55,680 bases of DNA, from the NCBI GenBank assembly GCA_022425725.1, contig JAKMEY010000029.1:1-55680 (forward strand). The letters are read 5' to 3'. Made by a program: the position numbers and the translations under genes. The notes under the pieces were generated by a model that was not told the DNA's origin, ran no database searches, and saw nothing but the letters and a program-made list of their open reading frames with translations. Shown here piece after piece: positions 7,206 to 14,913 of this stretch; position 1 is the first letter of the stretch, and each line of letters opens with the position of its first letter. The DNA is from Ilumatobacteraceae bacterium (lineage in GTDB: Bacteria; Actinomycetota; Acidimicrobiia; Acidimicrobiales; Ilumatobacteraceae).

Positions 7206-9305
7206 ATGACCCAGTTACACCCAGAAATCGATGACGAACAAGAGTTTGTCGACCATGCGTATGAGTGCTTAGAAAGCAGTCGAAGCGCAGCGTGGAGAAT
7301 GCGCGACATGCATGAGGCCGATTTGGGAGGAACATTTCAGGCGCGTTTTGAACGCAACGCTGTTGATGAGGCACTGGTGAAACGCCTTGTCGAGCTTGAT
7401 CTCGGGGACGCAGCCCTTGTGTTTGGTCGTATCGATCGTGATGACCCTGAGTCTTCGGAGATTGAGGCCTTCCATATCGGTCGCCTCGCAGTAAGTGATG
7501 AAGATAGAGAACCGGTGGTCGTCGATTGGCGTGCCCCAGTGGCAGAGCCGTTTTACCGAGCGACGGGTCGAGACCCGATGGGTCTCGTTCGACGGCGACA
7601 TTTCGTGGTCGAGGGACGATCAGTTCTCGGTCTGGAAGATGAACTTTTTGGCGAGGGCCACATTGGTATCGGTGATGATGGGCTGACCTCGACCCAAAAC
7701 GAGTTGCGGGGGTATAGCACGCTGGTCGCTTCGCTTGAGCGAGGTCGCACCGGCACGCTTGGCGACATCGTTGCAACGATTCAGGCCGAGCAAGACGAAA
7801 TCATTCGCTCGCCACAGTCAGGCGTTCTGGTCGTACAAGGTGGCCCTGGCACTGGAAAGACCGTTGTTGCACTTCATCGTGCGGCATATCTGCTGTACAC
7901 CCATCGCTTTCCACTCGAAGACCAAGGCGTGCTGGTGATCGGTCCGAACCGGGTGTTTCTTCGCTATATCGAACAGGTTTTGCCGTCGTTGGGAGAGGCG
8001 GGTATCGAGCAGGTCGTACTCGCCGACTTGATCCCCGGGGTGAAGGTTCGTGGAACCGATACCGAAGCGACCGCCAGGGTGAAGGGCAAGCGCGAGATGT
8101 CACGAGTGATTGACCGTGCAATTCGAGATCGTGAGCGACCTCTGCGCGACGACGTGACGTTCCCATTCCGATCGGGTTACGTGCGTCTTCGCGCCGCTGA
8201 AAGCGAAGCCATCATCAAAAATGCACGCCGCGGGCAGCGACGTCATAATGCCGCCCGGCGACATGTTGAAAACGAGATCTGGTCAGCGTTGGCCGCGAAC
8301 TGGCGGGAGAGTGATGCCACGCCAGAAGCCGTGCGTGCCGAACTGCGTGGGCGAGTCGACGTGCGTGAAATGTTTGAACGGATGTGGCCGGTGCTCACTC
8401 CTGCCGAGTTGCTCCACGACCTCTTTGGGTCGGTGCCACTTATTCGTTCGGCGAGTGGGCGCTTGTTGAGTGCCGAGGAGCAGAGCTTGTTGCACCGTCC
8501 TCGGATGGCCTCGGTCGACGAGGTCGAGTGGACCGCTGCCGATGTTGCGTTACTCGACGATGCCCGCGAGGCCCTCGGGCCCCGGCCAAACCGTGCAGGC
8601 AAAATCGATGATGCTGACGAGATTCGGTTGTACGGTCACATCGTTGTCGACGAGGTGCAAGACCTCTCGCCGATGGAATTAAAGATGGTTTCTCGCAGGT
8701 CACTCAATGGTTCGATGACGGTTGTTGGAGATATTGCCCAGGCGACTGGTCCTTCAGCGCCATCTGATTGGACCGATGTGCTCGAGCACCTTCCAAGCCG
8801 CCGTGAACCAAGGGTGATCGGCCTGTCGGTGGGTTACCGCATTCCGCAACAGATCATGAACCTTGCGAATCGGGTGATGGCGGCCGCGGCACCAGGCTTA
8901 CGCGCTCCAGCTTCTGTGCGTGAGGGCGATACAGATCCACACATCATCTTCACTTCAGACCTGTGCCAGGTCGTTGCTGAAGAAGCTCGTCGATTGAGTG
9001 ACGAGTTGGCGAGCGGGTCGGTAGCGGTGGTTGCAACCGATGATCGTTGCGATGAGATCTCTGCTGCTCTTCACGACGCGGGTGTTGACCACGGCAGAGC
9101 CACAGCAGGGCTAGGAAGAGGCGTCACCGTCGTCCCGGTGAGCGTCGTGAAAGGTCTCGAACTTGATGGCGTCATCGTCGTTGAGCCGGCTGACATCGTT
9201 GATTCGAATGATCGCGGTTTGCGGTCTCTGTTTGTTGCGCTGACACGCTCAACTCAGCGGCTCAGCGTGGTGCACTCACGGCCTCTACCCGCATCGATGG
9301 CGTAG
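7206..9305 (+). CDS. helD: HelD-like superfamily 1 helicase/ATPase
   Basis: HelD proteins are UvrD-related ATPases that bind RNA polymerase and pull it off DNA. The 699-aa product starts with a charged, coiled-coil-like N-terminus (about 1-70), then a UvrD-like ATPase core: Walker A QGGPGTGKTVV at about 212, Walker B IVVDEVQDLSP at about 481, and the C-terminal motifs VVKGLELDGVIVV and LFVALTRSTQRL at about 645-685. This layout fits HelD better than Rep/UvrD, which lack the N-terminal arm. ATG 7206 is chosen because the in-frame extension upstream overlaps hemE and resembles nothing. Function in RNA polymerase recycling is inferred from the family. Confidence 0.85.
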   Translation: MTQLHPEIDDEQEFVDHAYECLESSRSAAWRMRDMHEADLGGTFQARFERNAVDEALVKRLVELDLGDAALVFGRIDRDDPESSEIEAFHIGRLAVSDEDREPVVVDWRAPVAEPFYRATGRDPMGLVRRRHFVVEGRSVLGLEDELFGEGHIGIGDDGLTSTQNELRGYSTLVASLERGRTGTLGDIVATIQAEQDEIIRSPQSGVLVVQGGPGTGKTVVALHRAAYLLYTHRFPLEDQGVLVIGPNRVFLRYIEQVLPSLGEAGIEQVVLADLIPGVKVRGTDTEATARVKGKREMSRVIDRAIRDRERPLRDDVTFPFRSGYVRLRAAESEAIIKNARRGQRRHNAARRHVENEIWSALAANWRESDATPEAVRAELRGRVDVREMFERMWPVLTPAELLHDLFGSVPLIRSASGRLLSAEEQSLLHRPRMASVDEVEWTAADVALLDDAREALGPRPNRAGKIDDADEIRLYGHIVVDEVQDLSPMELKMVSRRSLNGSMTVVGDIAQATGPSAPSDWTDVLEHLPSRREPRVIGLSVGYRIPQQIMNLANRVMAAAAPGLRAPASVREGDTDPHIIFTSDLCQVVAEEARRLSDELASGSVAVVATDDRCDEISAALHDAGVDHGRATAGLGRGVTVVPVSVVKGLELDGVIVVEPADIVDSNDRGLRSLFVALTRSTQRLSVVHSRPLPASMA

Positions 9306-9350
9306 CCGACGCAGCCTCAGATAGCAGCCTATGGGTCGCGTCGCGAGTGG

Positions 9351-9764
9351 TCATTGAATCGCTGCGGCAATATCGATGAAGAGTTTCCACGCCTTCGATG
9401 CGTCGGCCGGCCGACGGCGCTCAACCGAAAGCTCGGCGAGGACCATTACCTCGTAGAAGCCGAAGTGACTGTCAGTAAAGTCAGCTTTGACCTGCGCCTC
9501 GATGCTGTTCCACGACTCGAGAATCGTCGCCAAGATGACATCAGCCGAGCCATCGTTGTCAACGATGGCGTCGCTGAGGTCGTTGAGCGATTGATCGATG
9601 ACATCGAGGTGTTCTGAAAAGGTGCGGTCAGGCGCTTCGGTAACTTCAACGGTTTCAGCGACCGTTGTTGAGGATTCAAGAAGTGATTCGTCGATGTAGG
9701 TGGGACCGCACGCTGCCAACATCGGGCAGGTCGCTACAGCAAGAAAGATGAGTGAGCTGCGCAT
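9351..9764 (-). CDS. Small lipoprotein of unknown function
   Basis: A 137-aa protein with a short lipoprotein signal peptide: MRSS, a hydrophobic run, then the lipobox LAAC (Cys19). The mature part is acidic and probably helical, with no recognised domain. The gene starts 9 nt after the DtxR-family gene, so the two are likely co-transcribed, and a role linked to metal homeostasis is possible but only inferred from position. It ends 45 nt from the convergent helD, and that gap holds nothing obvious. Lipidation at Cys19 would give a local substrate for Lgt/Lsp and for the unusual Lnt encoded at 1596-3104. Confidence 0.75.
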   Translation of the reverse strand: MRSSLIFLAVATCPMLAACGPTYIDESLLESSTTVAETVEVTEAPDRTFSEHLDVIDQSLNDLSDAIVDNDGSADVILATILESWNSIEAQVKADFTDSHFGFYEVMVLAELSVERRRPADASKAWKLFIDIAAAIQ

Positions 9765-9773
9765 AATCGTTCG

Positions 9774-10433
9774 TTATGCGGTGACGAGAATTCGTTCGCT
9801 GATGAACGCATTCACTTCGACGGTGGTGCCATCGAGGTCAACAACGAGGCCACCGTCATGAGTTGTTGACTGCACAGAGCCATGTCGGCCTGGGGTGAAC
9901 CCAAACTCTTCTAAGAACTCCAGAGTTCCATCTTCGAACTCGAGCTCTTCAGGTATACGAACGATGGTGAAGTCGTCGCCGACAGCGTGATCGATGAGGG
10001 CAGTTGCGTCGGGAGCCTCATAACCCGAACCTGGAATTGGATTACCATGAGGACACGTCGTTGGCGAGTCGAGGAGACGATTCATCGCAGCCTCTACAGA
10101 CTCGCTCATCACATGTTCCCAACGCCCTGCTTCGTGGTGCGATTCTGCCCATGAGAGTTGCAACACATCTGTGAGAAAACGCTCGGCAAGTCGGTGACGA
10201 CGAACTACTCGCTGGGCAAGTGCTTCCCCTTTTGCGGTCAACGCAATCGACGGGGCGGTGTCGATGAGACCTTCGGCTTCAAGGCGGCGCATCATCTCGC
10301 TCACGGCGGGACGGCTTACGTCAAGGCGTTCAGCAATGCGGGCCTGAATCACATCTACGCCGTCTTCCCGAAGTTCGAAGATGCAGTTGCAATATTCCTC
10401 GAACGCAGGATGATGTTCGCCAGCGATCGCCAT
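9774..10433 (-). CDS. DtxR/IdeR-family metal-dependent repressor
   Basis: A 219-aa transcription factor that senses Fe2+ or Mn2+. The N-terminal winged helix carries RIAERLDVSRPAVSEMMRRLEAEGL (about 32-56). The dimerisation and metal domain has HRLAERFL and the ligand-rich HHEAGRWEHVMS (about 98-110) and CPHGNPIP (about 126-133), as in DtxR/IdeR and MntR. A C-terminal FeoA/SH3-like domain follows from about 145, so it is the full-length three-domain type. ATG 10433 is supported by a TAAGAT hexamer ending 6 nt upstream, a leaderless layout. Whether it responds to iron or manganese cannot be decided here. Heme genes and Fe-S factors lie within 13 kb. Confidence 0.9.
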   Translation of the reverse strand: MAIAGEHHPAFEEYCNCIFELREDGVDVIQARIAERLDVSRPAVSEMMRRLEAEGLIDTAPSIALTAKGEALAQRVVRRHRLAERFLTDVLQLSWAESHHEAGRWEHVMSESVEAAMNRLLDSPTTCPHGNPIPGSGYEAPDATALIDHAVGDDFTIVRIPEELEFEDGTLEFLEEFGFTPGRHGSVQSTTHDGGLVVDLDGTTVEVNAFISERILVTA

Positions 10434-10439
10434 AGGGCA

Positions 10440-10445
10440 ATCTTA
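10440..10445 (-). promoter_or_regulatory. -10 element of dtxR-like gene, leaderless layout
   Basis: On the minus strand TAAGAT is followed by the 6-nt spacer TGCCCT and then the ATG at 10433, placing the expected transcription start at the start codon. No -35 is recognisable. Confidence 0.6.
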
Positions 10446-10496
10446 TGTCGGTTTACGCAACGGTGTTCAGACGAAGTCGCCGAAACCGCGGCTCGA

Positions 10497-11090
10497 TCAT
10501 GACGATGTTGGGTTGAGTGCCCGCAGACCTGCCCACGCAAGCGCACTCATTGTGGTAGCGACCTCATCGGGGTCGAATTCGAGATTGTTCTCGATGAGTC
10601 TGCGGCTCGTGCCCTCGGCAAGACCGGTGATGGCGTGAGCGATCAGCGATTGCTCTTTGGGGTCGATATCGGCAACGATCATCGACGCGACTGCATTCGC
10701 AATCTCTGATCTAATTTGCCGCAGGTGTGACGCAAATTCACTATCGCGCTGGGCGGCTCCGCCGAAGAGCACTCGGAAACCATCTTGGTGCCGATCGACC
10801 CATGTGAAATAGGCGTGAAAGCCCTGCTGGGTCTGCGCTTTCCCATCGCTCGCATTACCGGTCGCCTGAGTGACTGCTGCAATCATTTCCTCACCAAGTT
10901 CGGTGATGAGTGCTGAATACAGATCTCTTTTCGAGGCGAAGTGTTGATAAATGACCGGTTTTGTGATGCCGGCAGCATGAGCAATGTCATTCATCGAGGT
11001 GTCATGAAAGCCGTGCTCCCCAAAGATCGGAAGGGCGCAATCGAGGATGTGTTGGCGACGCATCGGGGCCGTCAGTCGGAGTTGAGTCAT
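10497..11090 (-). CDS. TetR/AcrR-family regulator
   Basis: A 197-aa protein with a typical TetR N-terminal DNA-binding domain: RRQHILDCALPIFGEHGFHDTS, then the helix-turn-helix MNDIAHAAGITKPVIYQHFASKRDLY (about residues 10-55). The C-terminal ligand-binding half is helical and not assignable to a subclass. It ends 63 nt before the dtxR-like gene and starts 24 nt after the small membrane protein gene on the same strand, so it may be co-transcribed with that gene. A TACCCT hexamer about 16 nt upstream of ATG 11090 is a possible -10. The ligand and targets are unknown; the adjacent crotonase gene hints at fatty-acid regulation only by proximity. Confidence 0.88.
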   Translation of the reverse strand: MTQLRLTAPMRRQHILDCALPIFGEHGFHDTSMNDIAHAAGITKPVIYQHFASKRDLYSALITELGEEMIAAVTQATGNASDGKAQTQQGFHAYFTWVDRHQDGFRVLFGGAAQRDSEFASHLRQIRSEIANAVASMIVADIDPKEQSLIAHAITGLAEGTSRRLIENNLEFDPDEVATTMSALAWAGLRALNPTSS

Positions 11091-11114
11091 GTCGAAGTGA
11101 GGGAAAGGGTAGGT

Positions 11115-11393
11115 CTACAGATTGTTTTCGAGATCTTCTCGCTCGGCCGCCTTTACCGCGTATCCGAGAACGATGGACGGCGCAAGCAACACGAAAGAGA
11201 CGATGAGGCATACGACAACAGTTGTTGCCAGCATGGAAGAAAACCCGATGGCGAACGCAATGATGAAGGTTGCTACCGCAAGGGCAAGAACGAGATAACC
11301 GACGCGGTTCGCGAGCAGAGTCCAGCGCGCAACAACAGCACGTCGCTGCCGAACCTGATCGGTGGGATTCAAGCGTCCTTGCTCATCTGCCAT
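11115..11393 (-). CDS. Small two-helix membrane protein
   Basis: A 92-aa protein with a basic, polar N-terminus (residues 1-25) and two hydrophobic segments (about 33-50 and 55-78), ending in a charged tail. I do not recognise the family. ATG 11393 is chosen because the longer reading from 11426 would run into the coding start of the divergent crotonase gene. The two start codons are only 11 nt apart. A TACCAT hexamer on this strand (11410-11405) coincides with the opposite start codon and could be the -10. The next gene downstream, 24 nt away, is the TetR-family regulator. Confidence 0.6.
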   Translation of the reverse strand: MADEQGRLNPTDQVRQRRAVVARWTLLANRVGYLVLALAVATFIIAFAIGFSSMLATTVVVCLIVSFVLLAPSIVLGYAVKAAEREDLENNL

Positions 11394-11398
11394 AGGGT
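11393..11398 (+). promoter_or_regulatory. -10 element of crotonase gene, leaderless layout
   Basis: TAGGGT followed by 6 nt and ATG 11405. The hexamer overlaps the start codon of the divergent membrane-protein gene. Confidence 0.6.
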
Positions 11399-11404
11399 GC
11401 TCCC

Positions 11405-12136
11405 ATGGTACGAGTGGAACGGCCACAATCGGAGATCCTTCTCCTCACTATCGATCGACCCGAGCGTAGAAACGCGGTGAACACTGAGACGTTGCAACAA
11501 CTCGCTGCGGCCCTTGCGGAGGTCTCATTACCTGAGACACGTGTTGTTATTCTCACAGGTGAGCCGCCAGCGTTTTGTGCCGGTGCGGATCTTTCAGGAG
11601 CCGAGTCAGAAGTTTTTCATGCTGCGTTAGGGGCTGCGCTTCGAGCGCTTGCCGAGTGTGAAGTGCCGGTCATTGCAGCGATCGACGGTCCTGCGCTCGG
11701 TGCTGGAACTCAACTCGTGATGTGCTGCGACCTCCGTATCGCAACCGAACGCAGCACGTTTGGAATTCCTGCTGCGAAGCTTGGACTTGCAGTCGATCAG
11801 TGGACGATCGATCGCATGACCCGAGAATTTGGTTGGGGGATTGCGAGAGCCATGTTGGTTGGCGCAGAAGTATTTGATGCCGATCGGTTGCATCGCTCAG
11901 GATCGGTTCACCGCATCGGAGATGTAGGCGATGCCATCGAGTGGGCACGCGTGCTTGCATCCCAGGCGCCCCTTACGGTGGTTGCTCACAAAGCAGCCCT
12001 CGACGAGTCAGCGCGAGCTCCAGATGCATCTGCGCGCAGTGAAGATCTTCGCCTCCGCGCATGGGCATCTAGCGACGCCGAAGAGGGGCGTCTCGCCTTT
12101 ATGGAGAAGCGGCCTCCACGCTTTCTTGCTGAGTAG
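11405..12136 (+). CDS. Enoyl-CoA hydratase/isomerase-family protein lacking both catalytic Glu
   Basis: A 243-aa crotonase-fold protein. The fold signatures are clear: LTIDRPERRNAVN near the N-terminus, the CoA-pocket/oxyanion segment GEPPAFCAGADL (about 52-63), and GPALGAGTQLVMCCDLRIA (about 96-114). In hydratases two Glu do the chemistry (rat E144, in a PE pair, and E164). Here the first site reads IPAAKLG (Ala) and the second IARAML (Ala), so ordinary hydratase activity is doubtful; another crotonase reaction or a non-catalytic role is possible. ATG 11405 has a TAGGGT -10 ending 6 nt upstream. It is divergent from the small membrane protein gene and ends 10 nt from the convergent sortase gene. 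Confidence 0.82.
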   Translation: MVRVERPQSEILLLTIDRPERRNAVNTETLQQLAAALAEVSLPETRVVILTGEPPAFCAGADLSGAESEVFHAALGAALRALAECEVPVIAAIDGPALGAGTQLVMCCDLRIATERSTFGIPAAKLGLAVDQWTIDRMTREFGWGIARAMLVGAEVFDADRLHRSGSVHRIGDVGDAIEWARVLASQAPLTVVAHKAALDESARAPDASARSEDLRLRAWASSDAEEGRLAFMEKRPPRFLAE

Positions 12137-12145
12137 CTGTGGCCC

Positions 12146-13465
12146 TTACAGGTTTGGTGGCACGAGGTTGTTTACGTTGACGTAGAAGAAGTACAACCCG
12201 ATCACAGCCGGAGCAAGCGAGATAGGGAGCATCGGCCACCAGCTCTTCCGCCGTGCGCTTACTTGGGTGACCGCCATTCGCAGCGCGATGAGGATTGCCA
12301 TCCAGATGAGTACCTGGACGAGGGCGGTCGAGTCATGGAACCACCCGGCAGAGAACGCTTGCTCACCTTGCGAAGTGCCGGCGCTCGGTTCGTTTGGAGT
12401 TGAGGCCGGTTCAGAGGGCTCCGTTTCGAGCATTTGTGCGGTCGTCGTGGAGGTGTCTGCCGGCAATGTGGCGGCAGACGATGTTGATGTGCTGCTCTCG
12501 CTCGGCGCAGGGGCAGTTGTGCTTTCTTCGGTGGGTTCGTCGGTAACGGTTTCGGTTGGCAGCACACGGTCTGACTCGATTTCGTTGAGCTCGGCTGAGA
12601 CGATGAGTCGTTGCGCAGCGGACCATTTCGGGTGGCATGTGGTGAGTGTCAGCGTTGCGATGTTCGGGTCTGTGGTGGAAACGACCCCGTAGTCGGTTGG
12701 TTCGACCACCTTGAGGTCTCGTACCTCGTAGGTGTAAGTGCCAAAGGCTGTGGCAATGACGATGTCATCACCTGCTGCGAGTTGGTCGAGGTCGTGGAAT
12801 GGTTGGCCGTAGGTTGTCCGGTGCCCTGCGATCGCGCTGTTCCCGAGCTGGCCAGGTAGCGGGGTGTCCGTGAAGTGGCCTGGTCCGAGACGTAACTCTT
12901 CAACGCCAACTCCAGACACGACGAAGAAATCAACGTCGATCGAAGGGATGACGAGTTGACCGACGACATCACCCGACGAAAATTCAGGAATCGCTTGGCG
13001 TTCAACTTCGGTGGTGGTTGGGTCGGCCGGCTCCGGTGCCAACGTTGTCGTCGACGAGTCTGAGTCTGGGGCCGAGGTGGTTGTGACTGACGTGATGGGA
13101 ACCTCGGTCGCGGAGACCGCGACGTCGGTTGTTGTCGTCTGCAGTGACACGACAAACTGCGCTCTCAGATCGGCCTGTGCTGCAGCCGTGCTCAGCCCCG
13201 TTCCCCATAGCTGGTAGCCGACGAAGCCCAGCATGAGAAGGCCCGCAGTGACCAGCGCTCGGCCGACCAAGCCGACAGCCCACCTCCAATCGTGAGGTTC
13301 TGCCGGGCGCTCCCATCGTTGAGCACTTCGGGCGCGGAGCCGTCGCCAATGGCGGCGATAGAACCGGGCCCACCGTGCGGTGGGGCCTTGCCGATGGGCT
13401 CTACCGAGCACCTCGTGCAGGCTGTATCCAGATTCGGAGTCTGCGCGTGGGCGGCGTTGTGGCAC
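12146..13465 (-). CDS. Class E-type sortase tethered at both ends
   Basis: A 439-aa sortase with an unusual layout: an Arg-rich cytoplasmic N-terminus (1-60), a membrane helix (about 66-87), a Ser/Thr-rich linker (about 105-155), the sortase domain (about 165-300), a second Ser/Thr/Glu-rich linker (about 303-372), and two C-terminal hydrophobic segments (about 384-400 and 412-433). The catalytic residues are His in SAIAGHRTT, Cys in TLTTCHPKWS, and Arg in AAQRLIV. Most class E sortases end just after the catalytic Arg strand, so the C-terminal membrane part is extra. GTG 13465 is supported by TAACGT ending 6 nt upstream. It is divergent from ccmA. Substrates are unknown. Confidence 0.87.
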   Translation of the reverse strand: MPQRRPRADSESGYSLHEVLGRAHRQGPTARWARFYRRHWRRLRARSAQRWERPAEPHDWRWAVGLVGRALVTAGLLMLGFVGYQLWGTGLSTAAAQADLRAQFVVSLQTTTTDVAVSATEVPITSVTTTSAPDSDSSTTTLAPEPADPTTTEVERQAIPEFSSGDVVGQLVIPSIDVDFFVVSGVGVEELRLGPGHFTDTPLPGQLGNSAIAGHRTTYGQPFHDLDQLAAGDDIVIATAFGTYTYEVRDLKVVEPTDYGVVSTTDPNIATLTLTTCHPKWSAAQRLIVSAELNEIESDRVLPTETVTDEPTEESTTAPAPSESSTSTSSAATLPADTSTTTAQMLETEPSEPASTPNEPSAGTSQGEQAFSAGWFHDSTALVQVLIWMAILIALRMAVTQVSARRKSWWPMLPISLAPAVIGLYFFYVNVNNLVPPNL

Positions 13466-13471
13466 GAGGTC

Positions 13472-13477
13472 ACGTTA
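13472..13477 (-). promoter_or_regulatory. -10 element of second sortase gene, leaderless layout
   Basis: Minus-strand TAACGT, the 6-nt spacer GACCTC, then GTG 13465. It lies in the 72-nt divergent region shared with the ccm operon. Confidence 0.55.
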
Positions 13478-13525
13478 TCTGTCGTTGTGATGTGGTCAGA
13501 GGAGGGGAGTCGTGCCGAGTGCGCC

Positions 13526-13531
13526 TAGCGT
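13526..13531 (+). promoter_or_regulatory. -10 element of the ccm operon, leaderless layout
   Basis: TAGCGT, the 6-nt spacer GTGGGC, then GTG 13538. If used, it sets the ccmA start at 13538 rather than the in-frame GTG at 13532. Confidence 0.55.
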
Positions 13532-13537
13532 GTGGGC

Positions 13538-14209
13538 GTGGAGTTGTCCGCACAAGGTGACGAATCGGTTGCGGTGACACTGCGTGATGTCGTGGTGTTG
13601 CTGGGCGATTTCCCCGCGCTCGCGGGCCTCGACCTCTCAGTCGACCGTGGCGAACTGGTGATGCTGTCGGGACCAAACGGTGCGGGGAAGACCTCCCTTC
13701 TTCGCGTCTGTGCTGGTCTCGTTCCGATTGCTCGCGGTGAAGGCATGGTGATGGGGGCAGACCTGACGTCTCAGCGAGCGAGTGTGCGAAGCCGGGTCGG
13801 CATGGTGGGGCACAGCAACGGTCTCTACGACGATCTCACCGTCCGTGAAAATCTCGAATTCTGGGGTTCGCTCATCGGAGCCGGAGACGACGAGTTACGC
13901 CAAGCGATGTCGATTATGGGGCTTGATGGACGACTCGCATCGGTGCGGGTTCGTGGGCTCTCGGCAGGTCAGCGCCGGCGTACCGCGTTTGCGATTTTGG
14001 TGGTAAGGCGAGCCGGGCTCTGGCTTCTTGATGAGCCCCATGCAGGCCTCGACAGTGATGCCCGAGACGAAGTCGACGAGGTGCTTCACCGCGCGTCTAC
14101 GTCAGGGGCAACCGTCATGCTCTCAAGCCATGAGCTCGATCGTGCTCAGCAACTTGCGACGAAGGAAGTTCGTCTTGCCGGTGGAGTGGTTGTGGGTGAT
14201 TCTGAATGA
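13538..14209 (+). CDS. ccmA: Heme exporter ATP-binding subunit CcmA
   Basis: ATPase of the CcmABCD transporter that frees holo-CcmE during cytochrome c maturation. The ABC signatures are present in order: Walker A LSGPNGAGKTSLLRV (about 44-57), Q-loop region VGHSNGLYDDLTVRENLEFW typical of CcmA, signature LSAGQRRRTAFA (about 144-155), and Walker B LWLLDEPHAGLD. About 223 aa, the normal CcmA length. The stop overlaps ccmB by 4 nt (ATGA). First gene of a nine-gene operon; GTG 13538 is chosen from the TAGCGT box, with GTG 13532 possible. Confidence 0.9.
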   Translation: MELSAQGDESVAVTLRDVVVLLGDFPALAGLDLSVDRGELVMLSGPNGAGKTSLLRVCAGLVPIARGEGMVMGADLTSQRASVRSRVGMVGHSNGLYDDLTVRENLEFWGSLIGAGDDELRQAMSIMGLDGRLASVRVRGLSAGQRRRTAFAILVVRRAGLWLLDEPHAGLDSDARDEVDEVLHRASTSGATVMLSSHELDRAQQLATKEVRLAGGVVVGDSE

Positions 14210-14898
14210 GTTCTGTGAGTCGCCTGCACATGGTTCGTGCGGTCTGCGCCAAAGATCTTCGAATTGAGCAACGGTCGAAAGTGCTCACTTCTCAGATCAT
14301 GCCGTTCGCTCTTGTCACGCTCGTGCTGTTTGCCTTCGCACTTGATGGAGACGCGATTCTCGAACGAACTGCTCCGGGTCTGGTGTGGCTGGCGATGCTG
14401 TTCTCCTCGATGATTATTGTCCAGCGCAGTTTCGCGGTCGAAACCGCTGACGGCGCTCTCGATGCGCTTCGGGTCGCAGGTGCCGATATGTCAGCAGTGT
14501 TTTGGGGGAAATGGTTCGCACTCATTGTGCAGCTCATCATTCTCGAGGTAGTCCTCGTCGTCGGAGCGATCGTGATGTTCGGCATTGATCTCCGCGTCTC
14601 CGGCCTTGTGTTGCTCGTCACGTCGTCGATCTCCGCAACGTGTGGCCTCTCGGCAGTGAGTACGATTTACGCAGGTCTTGCATCTGGTGTGCGGGGTCGG
14701 GAGTCGTTGCTTCCGCTTCTCGTGTTGCCGGTTGCATCTCCTGTCCTCATCGGGGCGACACGGTCGGCGGAAGCGGCGTTTGGAGCTGGAGGAACGGTGG
14801 TGTCGGAAGGCTGGCCGTGGTTGGGCCTTCTTTCGGTGTTCGCCGTTGTGTTCAGTTTCGGAGGCTCGTTAGCGTTTGGCCCACTCATCGATGACTGA
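14206..14898 (+). CDS. ccmB: Heme exporter membrane subunit CcmB
   Basis: Membrane partner of CcmA. The 230-aa product has about six hydrophobic segments and an N-terminal amphipathic stretch with RAVCAKDLRIEQRSK, typical of CcmB, which begins with a cytoplasmic KDL.E.R motif before the first helix. It ends in a long hydrophobic pair with FGPLIDD at the C-terminus. Start ATG 14206 overlaps the ccmA stop, and ccmC begins 15 nt downstream. Assignment rests on the motif, topology and position between ccmA and ccmC. Confidence 0.88.
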   Translation: MSSVSRLHMVRAVCAKDLRIEQRSKVLTSQIMPFALVTLVLFAFALDGDAILERTAPGLVWLAMLFSSMIIVQRSFAVETADGALDALRVAGADMSAVFWGKWFALIVQLIILEVVLVVGAIVMFGIDLRVSGLVLLVTSSISATCGLSAVSTIYAGLASGVRGRESLLPLLVLPVASPVLIGATRSAEAAFGAGGTVVSEGWPWLGLLSVFAVVFSFGGSLAFGPLIDD

Positions 14899-14913
14899 GG
14901 TAGACAGCACAGC

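Noticed and set aside
10434-10460. Possible IdeR/DtxR box upstream of the dtxR-like gene
   Set aside because: Only a weak 4-bp dyad (CATA...TATG) is seen, with no match to the known 19-bp consensus.
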